This document shows, piece after piece, positions 52,090-60,274 of a DNA stretch of 64,000 bases (the stretch's first letter is position 1; each line of letters opens with the position of its first letter). Position numbers and translations under genes: made by a program. The notes under the pieces are model-generated. The model was not told the origin of the DNA. It saw only the letters and a list, made by a program, of their open reading frames with translations, and did not search any database. This stretch comes from Falsiroseomonas ponticola (GTDB taxonomy: Bacteria; Pseudomonadota; Alphaproteobacteria; Acetobacterales; Acetobacteraceae), in NCBI RefSeq assembly GCF_016805305.1, contig NZ_JAERQN010000003.1, forward strand, positions 124,001 through 188,000, in the 5' to 3' direction.

Positions 52090-54498
52090 TCACGCCGCCT
52101 TCGCCTCCCCCGCCGCGACCAGCGCCGCCAGCCGGCGCCGGGTCGTCTCCTCCAGCCCTTCCAGCCGGCCGCGCAGCTGCCCCTGGCCGGCCGTCACCAC
52201 CACCAGCGTGGCACCCGCCATGCCGAGTTCCGGCACGCTGACGCGGCACCGGTCGCCCGGCCGCGCCGGCAGCGCCGCCAGCAGCGCCATGCCGCCTTCG
52301 GAAATGTCGGCCACGCGGCCCGCCACCGCCATCCCGTCCGGCCCCGTCACCGTCGCCGGCGCGTCGCAGCGGCGGCGCGGTGCCTGGCGCCGGTCCACTT
52401 CCGGGGTGGAGCTGCGCACCACCGCCACCAGCGTCTGCTTCAGCGCCGCCACCGCCGCCCCGGCCAGGCCCGTCTCGCCCCGCACCTCCGTCAGCAGCGC
52501 CGTCGTCGTCGCCGTCTCCCGCGACACCTGCGCGATCCGCTCCGCCACCTCGCGCGCCGAATGGGTGGTCTGGCCGATGATGCCCGCGATCTCCCGCGTC
52601 GTGACGGCCTGCTCCTCCACGGCGGAGGCGATGGCGGCGGCCGCCACATCCACCTCCGCCACCGCGCCGGCGATGGCGCGCACCGCGCCCGTGGCGGCTT
52701 CCGTCGCGGCCTTCACCTCGGTGATCTGGCGCGTGATGTCGTCGGTGGCGCGCGCGGTCTGCGCGGCCAGCTGCTTCACCTCCCCGGCCACCACGGCGAA
52801 GCCCTTGCCGGCCTCGCCCGCGCGGGCGGCCTCGATCGTGGCATTCAGCGCCAGCAGGTTGGTCCGCGCCGCCACATCGGCGATCAGCGCCGCCGCGCCG
52901 CCGATCCGCGCCACCGTCTCCGACAGGGCCTGGATGGCCAGCGCGCCGCGCTCGCCCAGTTCCGTCGCCCCCCGTGCCGCGCCCGCCGTGCGCGACACCT
53001 GGGCGGAGATCTCCCCGATCGAGGCCGTCAGCTGCTCCGTCGCCGTCGCCACGGATTGCGACGCGGCCAGGGATTGCGCCGCGGCGGTCGCGACCGAGGC
53101 GCCGTCCCGCGCGATCGCCTCCGCCGATCCGCCGACCGAATCGGCGCCGGCGCGCAGCCGCTCCATCCGCGCCGTCACCTGGTCGATCGCCGCATGCACC
53201 TCATGGTCCACGCGGTCCGCCATGGCGCGCAGCGCCGCGGCGCGGTCGGCCTCCGCCGCCAGGCGCTGGCGGGCCGCCTCCGCATCCACCTCCTGCGCGC
53301 GCCGCGTCACCAGGCGCAGCGCCTCCGCCGCCGCCAGCACGCCATCGACCTCATCCCCGCCCGGCGCCGTGCGGCGCTGGGCGATGGGCTGCTCCACCTG
53401 CCCATCCGCCACCCGCGCCAGGGCGTCCACGGCGCGGCGCAGCGGCCCGGCGACCGCGCGCCCCAGCCAGGCCAGCACGCCCAGCACCAGCGCGATGCCG
53501 CCCAGCGCCAGCAGGATGGCCACCAGCAGGACCAGGCGCTGTTCCTCCCGCCGCTGGTCCACCAGCGCTTCCAGCGCCCGGCCCGCCTCCCGCTGCGCGG
53601 CCACCACCGCCTCGATCGCCCGGGTGGAGCCGGCGAACCAGGCCGGCGCCGCGATGGGATAGGGCGCGCCCTGGTCGGCCGCCGCCAGCACCGAACGGCG
53701 CAGCGGCAGCAGCGTGTCCTGCCACGTCGCCACCGCCTCTCGCAGCCCCTGCGCGACCGGCGCGGGAAGGCCCTCCGCCAGCGTGGCGGTGCGGGCCAGC
53801 GCCTCCTCCGCCCGCGCGGCGAAGCCGCCCAGCGCGCGCTGTTCCGCCGCACCCGGCGCACGGCCCTGGGCGATAAGCCCGTTCATCATGCCGCGCTCGC
53901 GCCCCGCCTGTTCCGCGGCCTCCGCCAGCGTGGCCCGCAGCGTGGCGAGCTGCGCGCCAAGGTCGCTGCTGGTCAGCGACCGCGCCTCCAGCAGCCCGCG
54001 CAGCGCCGCCAGCGCATCGATCTGCGCCGTGGCCGCGGCGAACCAGGCGGGCGGCGCCGGCAGGGTCGCGCTGCCGCGCGGCGCATCGATCGCGGCCCGC
54101 ATCGCCGCCACCCGCGCCCGCGCCTGGTCGAGCCTGGCCCGCGCCTCCTCCAGCCCCGGCAGCGCCTCCAGCGCCTGGCCCAGCGCGGCCTCCGCCTGGT
54201 GGCGCGCCGCGCGCGCGGCCTCCATCGCGGCCGGGGTCGCGGCGGCGGGGTTGGCCAGGATGCCGTTGGTGGTGCCGCGTTCCACGGCCAGCGCCACGCC
54301 GGCCTCCACCATCAGCGCCACCCGGGCATTCACGGCCCGCTGCCGTTCCGCCATCCCGGCCTGGTGCGCGGCGGAAAGCCCGGCCTGGCCGAGCAGCAGC
54401 ACGACTCCCGCGCCCAGCAGCAGCACGGGCAGGAGGATCTTGAGGCGAAGGGACAAGGCGGCGTTTCCTGCATCGGGGCGCCCCGCTGAAGGGGGCAC
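52090..54498 (-). CDS. methyl-accepting chemotaxis protein with NIT-like sensor and C-terminal PilZ domain
   Basis: An 802-residue receptor. One helix (about 18-40) precedes a periplasmic helical sensor (about 45-320) with two ERGxxNGxL-type motifs (ERGTTNGIL near 73 and ERGMMNGLI near 201) resembling nitrate-sensing NIT domains. A second helix (about 322-345), HAMP, and the cytoplasmic signalling hairpin with [20 protein letters not shown] near residue 546 follow. After it comes a PilZ domain (about 700-790) with RRQAPRRR and DISEGG, the c-di-GMP-binding pattern. Such a fusion would link chemotaxis output to c-di-GMP. No che genes are adjacent. CheR/CheB docking at a C-terminal pentapeptide is not seen. 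Confidence 0.88.
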   Translation of the reverse strand: MPPSAGRPDAGNAALSLRLKILLPVLLLGAGVVLLLGQAGLSAAHQAGMAERQRAVNARVALMVEAGVALAVERGTTNGILANPAAATPAAMEAARAARHQAEAALGQALEALPGLEEARARLDQARARVAAMRAAIDAPRGSATLPAPPAWFAAATAQIDALAALRGLLEARSLTSSDLGAQLATLRATLAEAAEQAGRERGMMNGLIAQGRAPGAAEQRALGGFAARAEEALARTATLAEGLPAPVAQGLREAVATWQDTLLPLRRSVLAAADQGAPYPIAAPAWFAGSTRAIEAVVAAQREAGRALEALVDQRREEQRLVLLVAILLALGGIALVLGVLAWLGRAVAGPLRRAVDALARVADGQVEQPIAQRRTAPGGDEVDGVLAAAEALRLVTRRAQEVDAEAARQRLAAEADRAAALRAMADRVDHEVHAAIDQVTARMERLRAGADSVGGSAEAIARDGASVATAAAQSLAASQSVATATEQLTASIGEISAQVSRTAGAARGATELGERGALAIQALSETVARIGGAAALIADVAARTNLLALNATIEAARAGEAGKGFAVVAGEVKQLAAQTARATDDITRQITEVKAATEAATGAVRAIAGAVAEVDVAAAAIASAVEEQAVTTREIAGIIGQTTHSAREVAERIAQVSRETATTTALLTEVRGETGLAGAAVAALKQTLVAVVRSSTPEVDRRQAPRRRCDAPATVTGPDGMAVAGRVADISEGGMALLAALPARPGDRCRVSVPELGMAGATLVVVTAGQGQLRGRLEGLEETTRRRLAALVAAGEAKAA

Positions 54499-54587
54499 TG
54501 GGATACAGGTTGCCTGGCCGATGCTAATGGCGTGTCAACGTTCGGATCGCGCCGTGCTACGCGGGGCTCGCGGGCCGCGCCGGGACG

Positions 54588-55439
54588 CTACCCCATGCAG
54601 CGCATGAACAGGGTGGAGGGATGCGCGATCTCCCCCACCTCCGCCGCGCTGCGCGCGGGCTGCTCGGCCAGCGTCGGGTTCACGCCGTTGGCGCGCAGGA
54701 AGGCCAGCGCCTCCGTCCCCTTCACAGCGAAGTTCACGTTCTGCGGGATGTCGCCGGTGCGCTGCGCGATGCGCTGCGCATTGAGCTTGGAGACGATGAC
54801 GCCCACCACCTGGCCCGACATGTCGAGCAGCGGCCCGCCCGAATTGCCGGGCTGCACCGGCGCGCTGATCTGGTACTGCCGCTGGTTGTCCGCGAGGCCC
54901 GCCAGCGCCGAGATCTCCCCGGTCGTCAGCGTGGGGCCGGAGGAAAGCAGCCCCGCCAGCGGGAAGCCGTAGGTCACGACGCCCTCGCCACGGCGGACAT
55001 TCACGTCCCGCCGGAAGGGCAGGGGGGGGCCGGCTTCCGCCGGCACCTCCACCAGCGCCAGGTCGCGGTCCCGGTCGCTGGCGATCACGCGGGCGGGCAG
55101 GTCCGCGCCGCCCGGCACGCGCACCCGCACGGCGCGGCAATCATCGATGACGTGGTGGTTGGTCAGCGCCCGGCCTGGCGCGACGACGAAGCCGGTGCCG
55201 GAGGACACCATCCGCCCCGTGCCCGCGCCGGGCTGCGGCGCGCCCGGCTTGCCCGGCACGCCGGCCTGCGGGCCGGGCGGAAGCGCCGGCGGCTTGGTGG
55301 TCGGCAGCGGCGGGAAGCCCGCCTGCGGCCCGGGCGAGGCGCCCGGCGCGGCGGGCTGGGGCTTGCCCTGCCCCATCGCATCCCCCCCGCCGATCAGGCC
55401 GAGGAGAAGGGCGGGTAGCAGGGCGGTGCGGAGGTTCAT
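54588..55439 (-). CDS. exported trypsin-like serine protease (S1C/DegP-like fold, no PDZ)
   Basis: A 283-residue exported protein with a signal peptide, a Pro/Gly-rich linker (about residues 25-75), and a chymotrypsin-fold domain. The triad is visible: His96 in LTNHHVIDDC, Asp126 in SDRDRDLALVEV, and Ser200 in QPGNSGGPLLD. No PDZ domain follows, unlike DegP. The C-terminal 60 residues (NVNFAVKGTEALAFLRANGV) are family-like. It acts in the periplasm on unknown proteins. It is separated by 104 bases from the DUF3237 gene upstream on the same strand. Confidence 0.9.
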   Translation of the reverse strand: MNLRTALLPALLLGLIGGGDAMGQGKPQPAAPGASPGPQAGFPPLPTTKPPALPPGPQAGVPGKPGAPQPGAGTGRMVSSGTGFVVAPGRALTNHHVIDDCRAVRVRVPGGADLPARVIASDRDRDLALVEVPAEAGPPLPFRRDVNVRRGEGVVTYGFPLAGLLSSGPTLTTGEISALAGLADNQRQYQISAPVQPGNSGGPLLDMSGQVVGVIVSKLNAQRIAQRTGDIPQNVNFAVKGTEALAFLRANGVNPTLAEQPARSAAEVGEIAHPSTLFMRCMG

Positions 55440-55543
55440 GGCCCGGCAGGATGGCGGGGCGCCGCCATCCCGGTCAACCTTGCCGAAACAGCGTGAAACG
55501 CCGGCCACCCCGCCCCGGCCCCGCCGCCGGGCAGGGCCGGCGA

Positions 55544-56074
55544 TCAGGCCAGGCTGTACACCCGCACCAGCACCGCGAGCCGCGGCCGCAGGCTGTGCAG
55601 CGTGCCGACGAAGGCAAGCCGGTTCAGCCAGGCATGCGGCCCATCCGGCGCCGTCACCTCGATGGTCGAGAAGCGGTAATCCTCCGCCCCCTCCCGCGGC
55701 GCGACGACGACCTTGTTCAGCACGGTGATGATGGCGCCGTCCTCCGCCTGCATCTCGTACAGCGCCTCCAGCCGCCGCACGCCGTCGCGCCGCACCAGCT
55801 GCCGGTCCGCGCCGCCGGGCAGCACGCGGCCGCGGATGCGCGGGCCGGCGAAGACCCCGCCCGTGATCGGCACCATCCGCCGCTCGCCCAGCGGGCCATC
55901 CCCCATCGCCAGCGTCGGCGCCAGCTCCACCAGCGCTTCCCAGACGAATTCGCTGCGCGGCAGCACCAGCGGCACGTTGGGCTCCAGCGGCGGCGCGCCT
56001 TGCGCCAGGGCCGTTCCCGATGCCAGCATGCCCATCGCCCCCAGCGCCGCGCGGCGCGTGATCCTGCCGTCCAT
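55544..56074 (-). CDS. DUF3237 family protein with signal peptide
   Basis: The 176-residue paralogue of the protein at 22645-23109, here exported by a leader (MDGRITRRAALGAMGMLASGTALA). Matching blocks are RRMVPITGGVFAGPRIRGRVLPGGADRQLVRRDGV split over residues 65-100, and the end RLAVLVRVYSLA. Function is unknown. It is divergent from the tannase-family gene, with a 33-base near-perfect palindrome between them, so both are likely controlled together. A GTG two codons earlier is also possible. Confidence 0.82.
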   Translation of the reverse strand: MDGRITRRAALGAMGMLASGTALAQGAPPLEPNVPLVLPRSEFVWEALVELAPTLAMGDGPLGERRMVPITGGVFAGPRIRGRVLPGGADRQLVRRDGVRRLEALYEMQAEDGAIITVLNKVVVAPREGAEDYRFSTIEVTAPDGPHAWLNRLAFVGTLHSLRPRLAVLVRVYSLA

Positions 56075-56121
56075 GGCCACCCTCCCTTGCCCGGGCGTCG
56101 CAGGAAATCCTGGCGCCCCGT

Positions 56122-56154
56122 CGCTTGATTGTTATACACCATAACCATCAAGCG
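56122..56154. promoter_or_regulatory. 33-base near-perfect palindrome in the divergent DUF3237/tannase promoter
   Basis: CGCTTGAT (56122-56129) matches ATCAAGCG (56147-56154), and GTTAT (56131-56135) matches ATAAC (56141-56145). Only one symmetric pair fails. The inner core on the minus strand, GTTATGGTGTATAAC, matches ATTATGCTGCATAAT of the other DUF3237 promoter at 11 of 15 positions. Confidence 0.7.
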
Positions 56155-56197
56155 AGCGGCGCGCCAAGCGCCGTCTTCTGGGGGAGGGCCCGCCACC

Positions 56198-57838
56198 ATG
56201 ATGTCCCGCCACGCCCGGCTGCTGGGATCGGCGCTCGCGCTGACCGGCAGCTTCGGCACCGCCGCGCTGGCGCAGGGGCGCGCCTGCGCCGACCTCTCCG
56301 CTCTCGCGCGCCCCGACCTGCGCATCACCCGCGCGGAGGCCATCCCCGCCGGCACCCTGCCCGCCGAGAACCGGGGCCGCGCCGCCCTTGCCGGGCCGGA
56401 CCGCGCGCCGATGCCGGCGCATTGCGTGGTGGATGGCATGATCGCGCCGCGCAGCGGCGTCGGCGGCGTCTCCTTCGGCACCGGCTTCCAGCTTCGCCTG
56501 CCGGAGGCGTGGAACGGCAAGCTGCTGTTCCAGGGCGGCGGCGGCATGGATGGCGTCGTCGTGGAGGCGACGGGCGTCGTCCCCATCGCCGGCGCCACCG
56601 CCGCGCCCGCGCTGATGCGCGGCTATGCCGTGGTCTCCACCGATGCCGGCCACCAGGGGCAGGATACGCGCGACGCCACCTTCGGGCTCGACCAGCAGGC
56701 GCGCTACGACTACGCCCAAGGGTCCGTGCCGGCGGTGACGCGGGAGGCGACGTCGATCCTCGCCAGCCGCTACGGCCGCGCGCCGGAACGCCGCTACTTC
56801 ATGGGCTGCTCCAATGGCGGCCGGCAGGGGATGCTGGCGGCGCAGCGGGACCCGCTGCTGTTCGACGGCATCGTCGCCGGCAATCCCGGCTTCCGGCTGA
56901 GCCGCGCCGCCGTCGCCCAGGCCTGGGACGTGCAGGCGCTGCTTCGCGCGGCGCCCCGCGACGGGGAGGGCCAGCCCGTGCTCGCGGCCTCGCTGACGCC
57001 GGCCGACATGACGCTGGTGGCGAATGCGGTGCTGGAAGCCTGCGACGGCGCCGATGGGCTGCGCGATGGCCTGATCCAGGCGCCCGCCGCCTGCCGCTTC
57101 GACCCCGCCAGCCTGCGCTGCCCCACCGCCGAGAAGACCGCCACCTGCCTGGCGCCGGCGCAGGTGGAGGCGCTGCAGACCGTCTTCGGCGGCGCCCGCA
57201 ACAGCCGGGGAGAGGCCGTCTATGCCAGCTGGCCCTGGGATGCGGGCATCGCCTCCCCGGGCTGGCGCGCCTGGAAGCTCGGCACCTCGCAGACCGGCCG
57301 CCCCAACGCCCTGAACGCGACGCTGGCGGCCTCCTCGCTCGGCTATTTCTTCCTGACGCCGCCGCGGCCGAACCTGAACCTGGCGGCCTTCGACTTCGAC
57401 CGCGACACGGCGATGACGGCGCAGACGGCCGCGATCAACGACGCGACGGGGACGATGCTGTCGAGCTTCGCGCATCGCGGCGCCCGCCTGCTGGTCTTCC
57501 ACGGCAACAGCGACCCGGTCTTCAGCGCGAACGACATCACCGCCTACTGGCAGGAGCTGGCGCGGGATAATGGCGGGGCGGAAGCACTCGGCGCCTTCGC
57601 CCGCCTCTTCATGGTGCCCGGCATGGCGCATTGCGGCGGCGGCCCGGCGATGGAGGATTTCGACCCGCTGGCCGCGCTGGAAGCCTGGGTGGAACGGGGC
57701 GAGGCCCCCGCGCGGATCGTCGCCCGCGGCGCGAGCTTCCCAGGGCGCACCCGCCCCCACTGCCCCTTCCCGCAGCAGGCCCACTACACCGGCGGCGATC
57801 CAGAACGAGCCGAAAGCTTCGAGTGCCGCGCGCCGTGA
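56198..57838 (+). CDS. tannase/feruloyl esterase family protein
   Basis: This 546-residue secreted esterase of the tannase/feruloyl-esterase family releases gallate or hydroxycinnamates from esters. After a signal peptide (about residues 1-26), the nucleophile is Ser205 in YFMGCSNGGRQG, with Asp439 in VFHGNSDPVF and His478 in GMAHCGGG. Cys204 and Cys479 flank the Ser and His as in the family's conserved disulfide. The ATG at 56198 follows the ribosome site GGGGGAGGG. Release of gallate or protocatechuate-type acids would feed the GalB/LigI route encoded upstream. Which ester it prefers is not predictable. Confidence 0.88.
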   Translation: MMSRHARLLGSALALTGSFGTAALAQGRACADLSALARPDLRITRAEAIPAGTLPAENRGRAALAGPDRAPMPAHCVVDGMIAPRSGVGGVSFGTGFQLRLPEAWNGKLLFQGGGGMDGVVVEATGVVPIAGATAAPALMRGYAVVSTDAGHQGQDTRDATFGLDQQARYDYAQGSVPAVTREATSILASRYGRAPERRYFMGCSNGGRQGMLAAQRDPLLFDGIVAGNPGFRLSRAAVAQAWDVQALLRAAPRDGEGQPVLAASLTPADMTLVANAVLEACDGADGLRDGLIQAPAACRFDPASLRCPTAEKTATCLAPAQVEALQTVFGGARNSRGEAVYASWPWDAGIASPGWRAWKLGTSQTGRPNALNATLAASSLGYFFLTPPRPNLNLAAFDFDRDTAMTAQTAAINDATGTMLSSFAHRGARLLVFHGNSDPVFSANDITAYWQELARDNGGAEALGAFARLFMVPGMAHCGGGPAMEDFDPLAALEAWVERGEAPARIVARGASFPGRTRPHCPFPQQAHYTGGDPERAESFECRAP

Positions 57839-57842
57839 CTTG

Positions 57843-57912
57843 AAAAGCCCTCTCCCCCGGCGGGGGGGGTTGGACGCATGCGTCCAGCGGTGGGTGAGGG
57901 GGGCGCCCCTCC
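57843..57912 (+). repeat. dispersed intergenic repeat, copy C
   Basis: AAAAGCCCTCTCCCCC, GGC, GGGGGGGG, then the palindrome GACGCATGCGTC and GGTGGGTGAGGGG, ending GGCGCCCCTCCC. It begins five bases after the tannase stop and reaches the radC stop. It is the GACGCATGCGTC variant, like copy A. Confidence 0.8.
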
Positions 57913-58671
57913 CTACAGCAGCCCCTCCCGCCTGAACGACAGGTGCCGCCCGTTCCCCATGATCAGGTGGTCATGGACGACGATGCCCAGCACCTTCGCC
58001 GCCGCCTTCACCTCCTGCGTCATCTCGAGATCCGCGCGCGACGGCGTGGGATCGCCGGAGGGGTGGTTGTGCACCAGGATCAGCGCCGTCGCCTGCAATT
58101 CCAGGCAGCGCTTCACCACCTCCCGCGGATAGACCGGCGTGTGGTTCACGGTGCCCTTCGCCTGCGCCTCGTCCGCGATCAACCGGTTCTTGCTGTCGAG
58201 GAACAGGATGCGGAACTGCTCGATGCTCTCCCGCGCCAGCGCGGCGTTGAGGTAGCCGATCAGCCGGTCCCAGTTGTTCAGCACCGGCTGGTCGCGCACC
58301 TCCGCCCGCATCAGCCGCAGCGCCGCCCCATGCACGGTCTTGAGCGCCGCGGCCCCGGCCTCCCCCATGCCCTCGACCTCCTGCAATTCGCGGGCGGGCG
58401 CGGCGATGGCATTCGCGAAACTGCCGAAGCGGGCCAGCAGCGCGCGGGCGATGGGCTTGGTGTCCCGCCGCGGCAGCGCCTGGAACAGCAGCATCTCCAG
58501 CATCTCATGGTCCAGCAGCGCATCCGGCCCCGCCGTCAGCAGCCGGGTCCGCATCCGCGCGCGATGGCCGAGATGCCCGGGCGGCGCCGCATCGTCGGGG
58601 CGGGAGGCGGCCTCCGGGAACAGCCCTTCCAGGCTCGCGGTGGCTTCGGCGAATTGCGGCTTCCGGGCCAT
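57913..58671 (-). CDS. radC: RadC/JAB1-MPN domain protein
   Basis: A 252-residue protein with an N-terminal helix-hairpin-helix region (RFGSFANAIAAPARELQEVEGMGEAGAAALK, about residues 81-111). A C-terminal JAMM metalloprotease-like domain carries the motif HNHPSGDPTPSRAD at residues 201-214, with the upstream EQFRILFLDSKNRLI. Its cellular role is unsettled; a role in recombination was once claimed. Standard length and no oddities. It ends against copy C of the dispersed repeat. Confidence 0.92.
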   Translation of the reverse strand: MARKPQFAEATASLEGLFPEAASRPDDAAPPGHLGHRARMRTRLLTAGPDALLDHEMLEMLLFQALPRRDTKPIARALLARFGSFANAIAAPARELQEVEGMGEAGAAALKTVHGAALRLMRAEVRDQPVLNNWDRLIGYLNAALARESIEQFRILFLDSKNRLIADEAQAKGTVNHTPVYPREVVKRCLELQATALILVHNHPSGDPTPSRADLEMTQEVKAAAKVLGIVVHDHLIMGNGRHLSFRREGLL

Positions 58672-58749
58672 CTTGTCCCCGCGGCGTTCGCCGCCGAGGG
58701 TGCAACGATCCCGCCCCCTTGTTCAACCCCTGCGTTCATCGGCGGCAGT

Positions 58750-59148
58750 TCACCAGCCGAAGACGACGGCGCCCATGATCCGCCCCGGCAGCATGGTGGC
58801 GGCGCCCGCGATGATCAGCCCGCCGAAGAAGATGGAGATCATCAGCCGGCCATGGGCGGCGGCGTTCCCCCGCCGCACCCGCAGCACCGCCAGCGGCAGC
58901 ATCACCAGCACGCCGAGGGAGATCAGGTGGATGTAGGAATAGTGGTGATCCCGCGCGGCGCTGGTGATCCAGAAGGAGGACAGCGCGACGGCCGCCATCA
59001 GCACCACCCAGACCCGGCCAAGATGGCGATGCGGCAGGGTGCCGCGCGGCGCCACGAGCTGCACGGTGCCGAGCCCGAGGGCCGCGATCGCGGAGAAGGC
59101 GTGCAGCTGCACCATGGCGGGCGCGGCGAGGAGCGGGGCGAGGGTCAC
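58750..59148 (-). CDS. DUF2306 family membrane protein
   Basis: A 132-residue membrane protein with four helices (around residues 15-32, 45-60, 70-87 and 105-122) and the DUF2306 features LHAFSAIAALGLGTVQL, HRHLGRVWVVLMA and AAHGRLMISIFFGG. The start is GTG at 59148. Its function is not known. A 21-base operator-like palindrome lies 20 bases upstream, which suggests control by a TetR-type repressor, though none is adjacent. Confidence 0.82.
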   Translation of the reverse strand: MTLAPLLAAPAMVQLHAFSAIAALGLGTVQLVAPRGTLPHRHLGRVWVVLMAAVALSSFWITSAARDHHYSYIHLISLGVLVMLPLAVLRVRRGNAAAHGRLMISIFFGGLIIAGAATMLPGRIMGAVVFGW

Positions 59149-59168
59149 GACGGGCTGTCCTGTATGTG

Positions 59169-59189
59169 TATGTGAGTGACATTCACATA
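59169..59189. promoter_or_regulatory. TetR-type operator candidate upstream of the DUF2306 gene
   Basis: TATGTGAGTG at 59169-59178 and CATTCACATA at 59180-59189 are inverted around a central A with nine of ten pairs matching. TATGTGA and TCACATA are exact. Position 20 bases upstream of the start fits repression. Confidence 0.6.
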
Positions 59190-59335
59190 AAGCGGCCCCG
59201 CCAGGGGGTCAAGACGAAAAAGCCCCCTTCCAGGCCGGAAGGGGGCTCGATCGCCCCGACGATGCCGGGCGGGGCCAGACCGGCTTCAGCGTCGGCAGCG
59301 ACGCTGAAACCGTCCAGAGGTTTGTTTTCACGCAT
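59183..59335 (-). CDS. possible small protein (50 residues) downstream of map; low confidence
   Basis: An ATG at 59335 opens a 50-codon frame starting MRENKPLDGFSVAADAEAG and ending WRGRFM. It lies 42 bases after the map stop on the same strand. Two perfect hairpins fall inside it, and the second with its T-run would end transcription before the stop codon. No homologue is known to me and there is no strong ribosome site. The frame may be real, or the region may instead be an untranslated RNA end. Confidence 0.25.
   Translation of the reverse strand: MRENKPLDGFSVAADAEAGLAPPGIVGAIEPPSGLEGGFFVLTPWRGRFM
59217..59247 (-). terminator. Rho-independent terminator downstream of map
   Basis: On the minus strand AGCCCCCTTCC (59247-59237) pairs exactly with GGAAGGGGGCT (59231-59221) around a five-base loop and is followed by a run of five T. 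It ends transcripts from map and anything just after it. Confidence 0.85.
59285..59308. other. perfect 10-bp hairpin between map and its terminator
   Basis: TTCAGCGTCG at 59285-59294 and CGACGCTGAA at 59299-59308 pair exactly around GCAG. No T-run follows on the minus strand. With the terminator 38 bases further on it forms a two-hairpin element in the map 3' region, which could be a processed small RNA or an attenuator for the DUF2306 gene. Confidence 0.5.
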
Positions 59336-59376
59336 GTTCCAGGCCGCCGGGCGATCCAGCCCGACTTGGCCATGCG

Positions 59377-60183
59377 TCAGGGTCCGTAGGGCGGCCGGTG
59401 CAGGCCCATGGGGGAGATGGTGAAGATCTCCACGCCGTCCTCGGTCACGCCCACCATGTGCTCGAACTGGGCGGAAAGGCTGCGGTCCCGCGTCACGGCG
59501 GTCCAGCCATCGTCCAGGATCTTCACCTCCGGCCGCCCGGCATTCACCATCGGCTCCACGGTGAAGAACATGCCGGGCTTCAGCGTCGGCCCTTCGCCCG
59601 GCCGGCCGAAATGCAGCACGTTCGGCGGTTCATGGAAGCGCCGGCCGATCCCGTGGCCGCAGAAGTCGCGCACCACGCTGAAGCGGTGCTTCTCCACGAA
59701 GACCTGGATGGCGTGCCCCACATCGCCCAGCGTGGCGCCCGGGCGGATCGCGGCGATGCCGCGCATCATCGCCTCATAGGTCACGTCCATCAGCAGCTTC
59801 GCCTTGGTGGAGGCCTGGCCCGCCACATACATGCGGCTGCTGTCGCCGTGCCAGCCATCCAGGATGACGGTGACGTCGATGTTGATGATGTCCCCGTCCA
59901 GCAGCACGCGCTCGCCCGGGATGCCGTGGCAGACGACGTGGTTGATGCTGGTGCAGGACGATTTGGTGTAGCCGCGGTAGCCGAGCGTCGCGGGGATGGC
60001 GTGGTTCGCCAGCGTGAAGTCGTGGATGATCCGGTCCAGCGCCTCCGTCGTGATCCCCGGCTTCACATGCGGGGTGATCATGTCGAGCGTCTCGGCCGCC
60101 AGGCGGCCGGCGCGGCGCATCCCCTCGAAATCGGCGGGGGAGTGGATCGTGATGCGGCGGCTTTCGCCGCCCTGCTGCTCCAT
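59377..60183 (-). CDS. map: methionine aminopeptidase type I
   Basis: A 268-residue metalloenzyme that removes the initiator methionine from nascent proteins. Visible metal-site regions are INHVVCHGIPGERVLLDGDIINIDVTVI (in two runs), the DGWHGDSSRMY segment, DFCGHGIGRRFHEPPNVLH and FFTVEPMVNAG, followed by TRDRSLSAQFEHMVGVTEDG. I chose the ATG at 60183 (MEQQGGESRRITIHSPADFE); the longer frame above it is arginine-rich and unlikely. Essential in bacteria lacking a second copy. Confidence 0.95.
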   Translation of the reverse strand: MEQQGGESRRITIHSPADFEGMRRAGRLAAETLDMITPHVKPGITTEALDRIIHDFTLANHAIPATLGYRGYTKSSCTSINHVVCHGIPGERVLLDGDIINIDVTVILDGWHGDSSRMYVAGQASTKAKLLMDVTYEAMMRGIAAIRPGATLGDVGHAIQVFVEKHRFSVVRDFCGHGIGRRFHEPPNVLHFGRPGEGPTLKPGMFFTVEPMVNAGRPEVKILDDGWTAVTRDRSLSAQFEHMVGVTEDGVEIFTISPMGLHRPPYGP

Positions 60184-60274
60184 CGTGGTCTGACCGTCCG
60201 GGCTGGCGTGAGGAATGTTCAATAAATGCGCCGCGCCCACCCGCGTTGCAAGCGCGCGCAGGCGCGGGGCTGCC

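Noticed and set aside
59166..59423. 85-codon plus-strand frame between the DUF2306 gene and map
   Set aside because: It runs through a terminator and the end of map on the other strand, with basic low-complexity sequence and no ribosome site.
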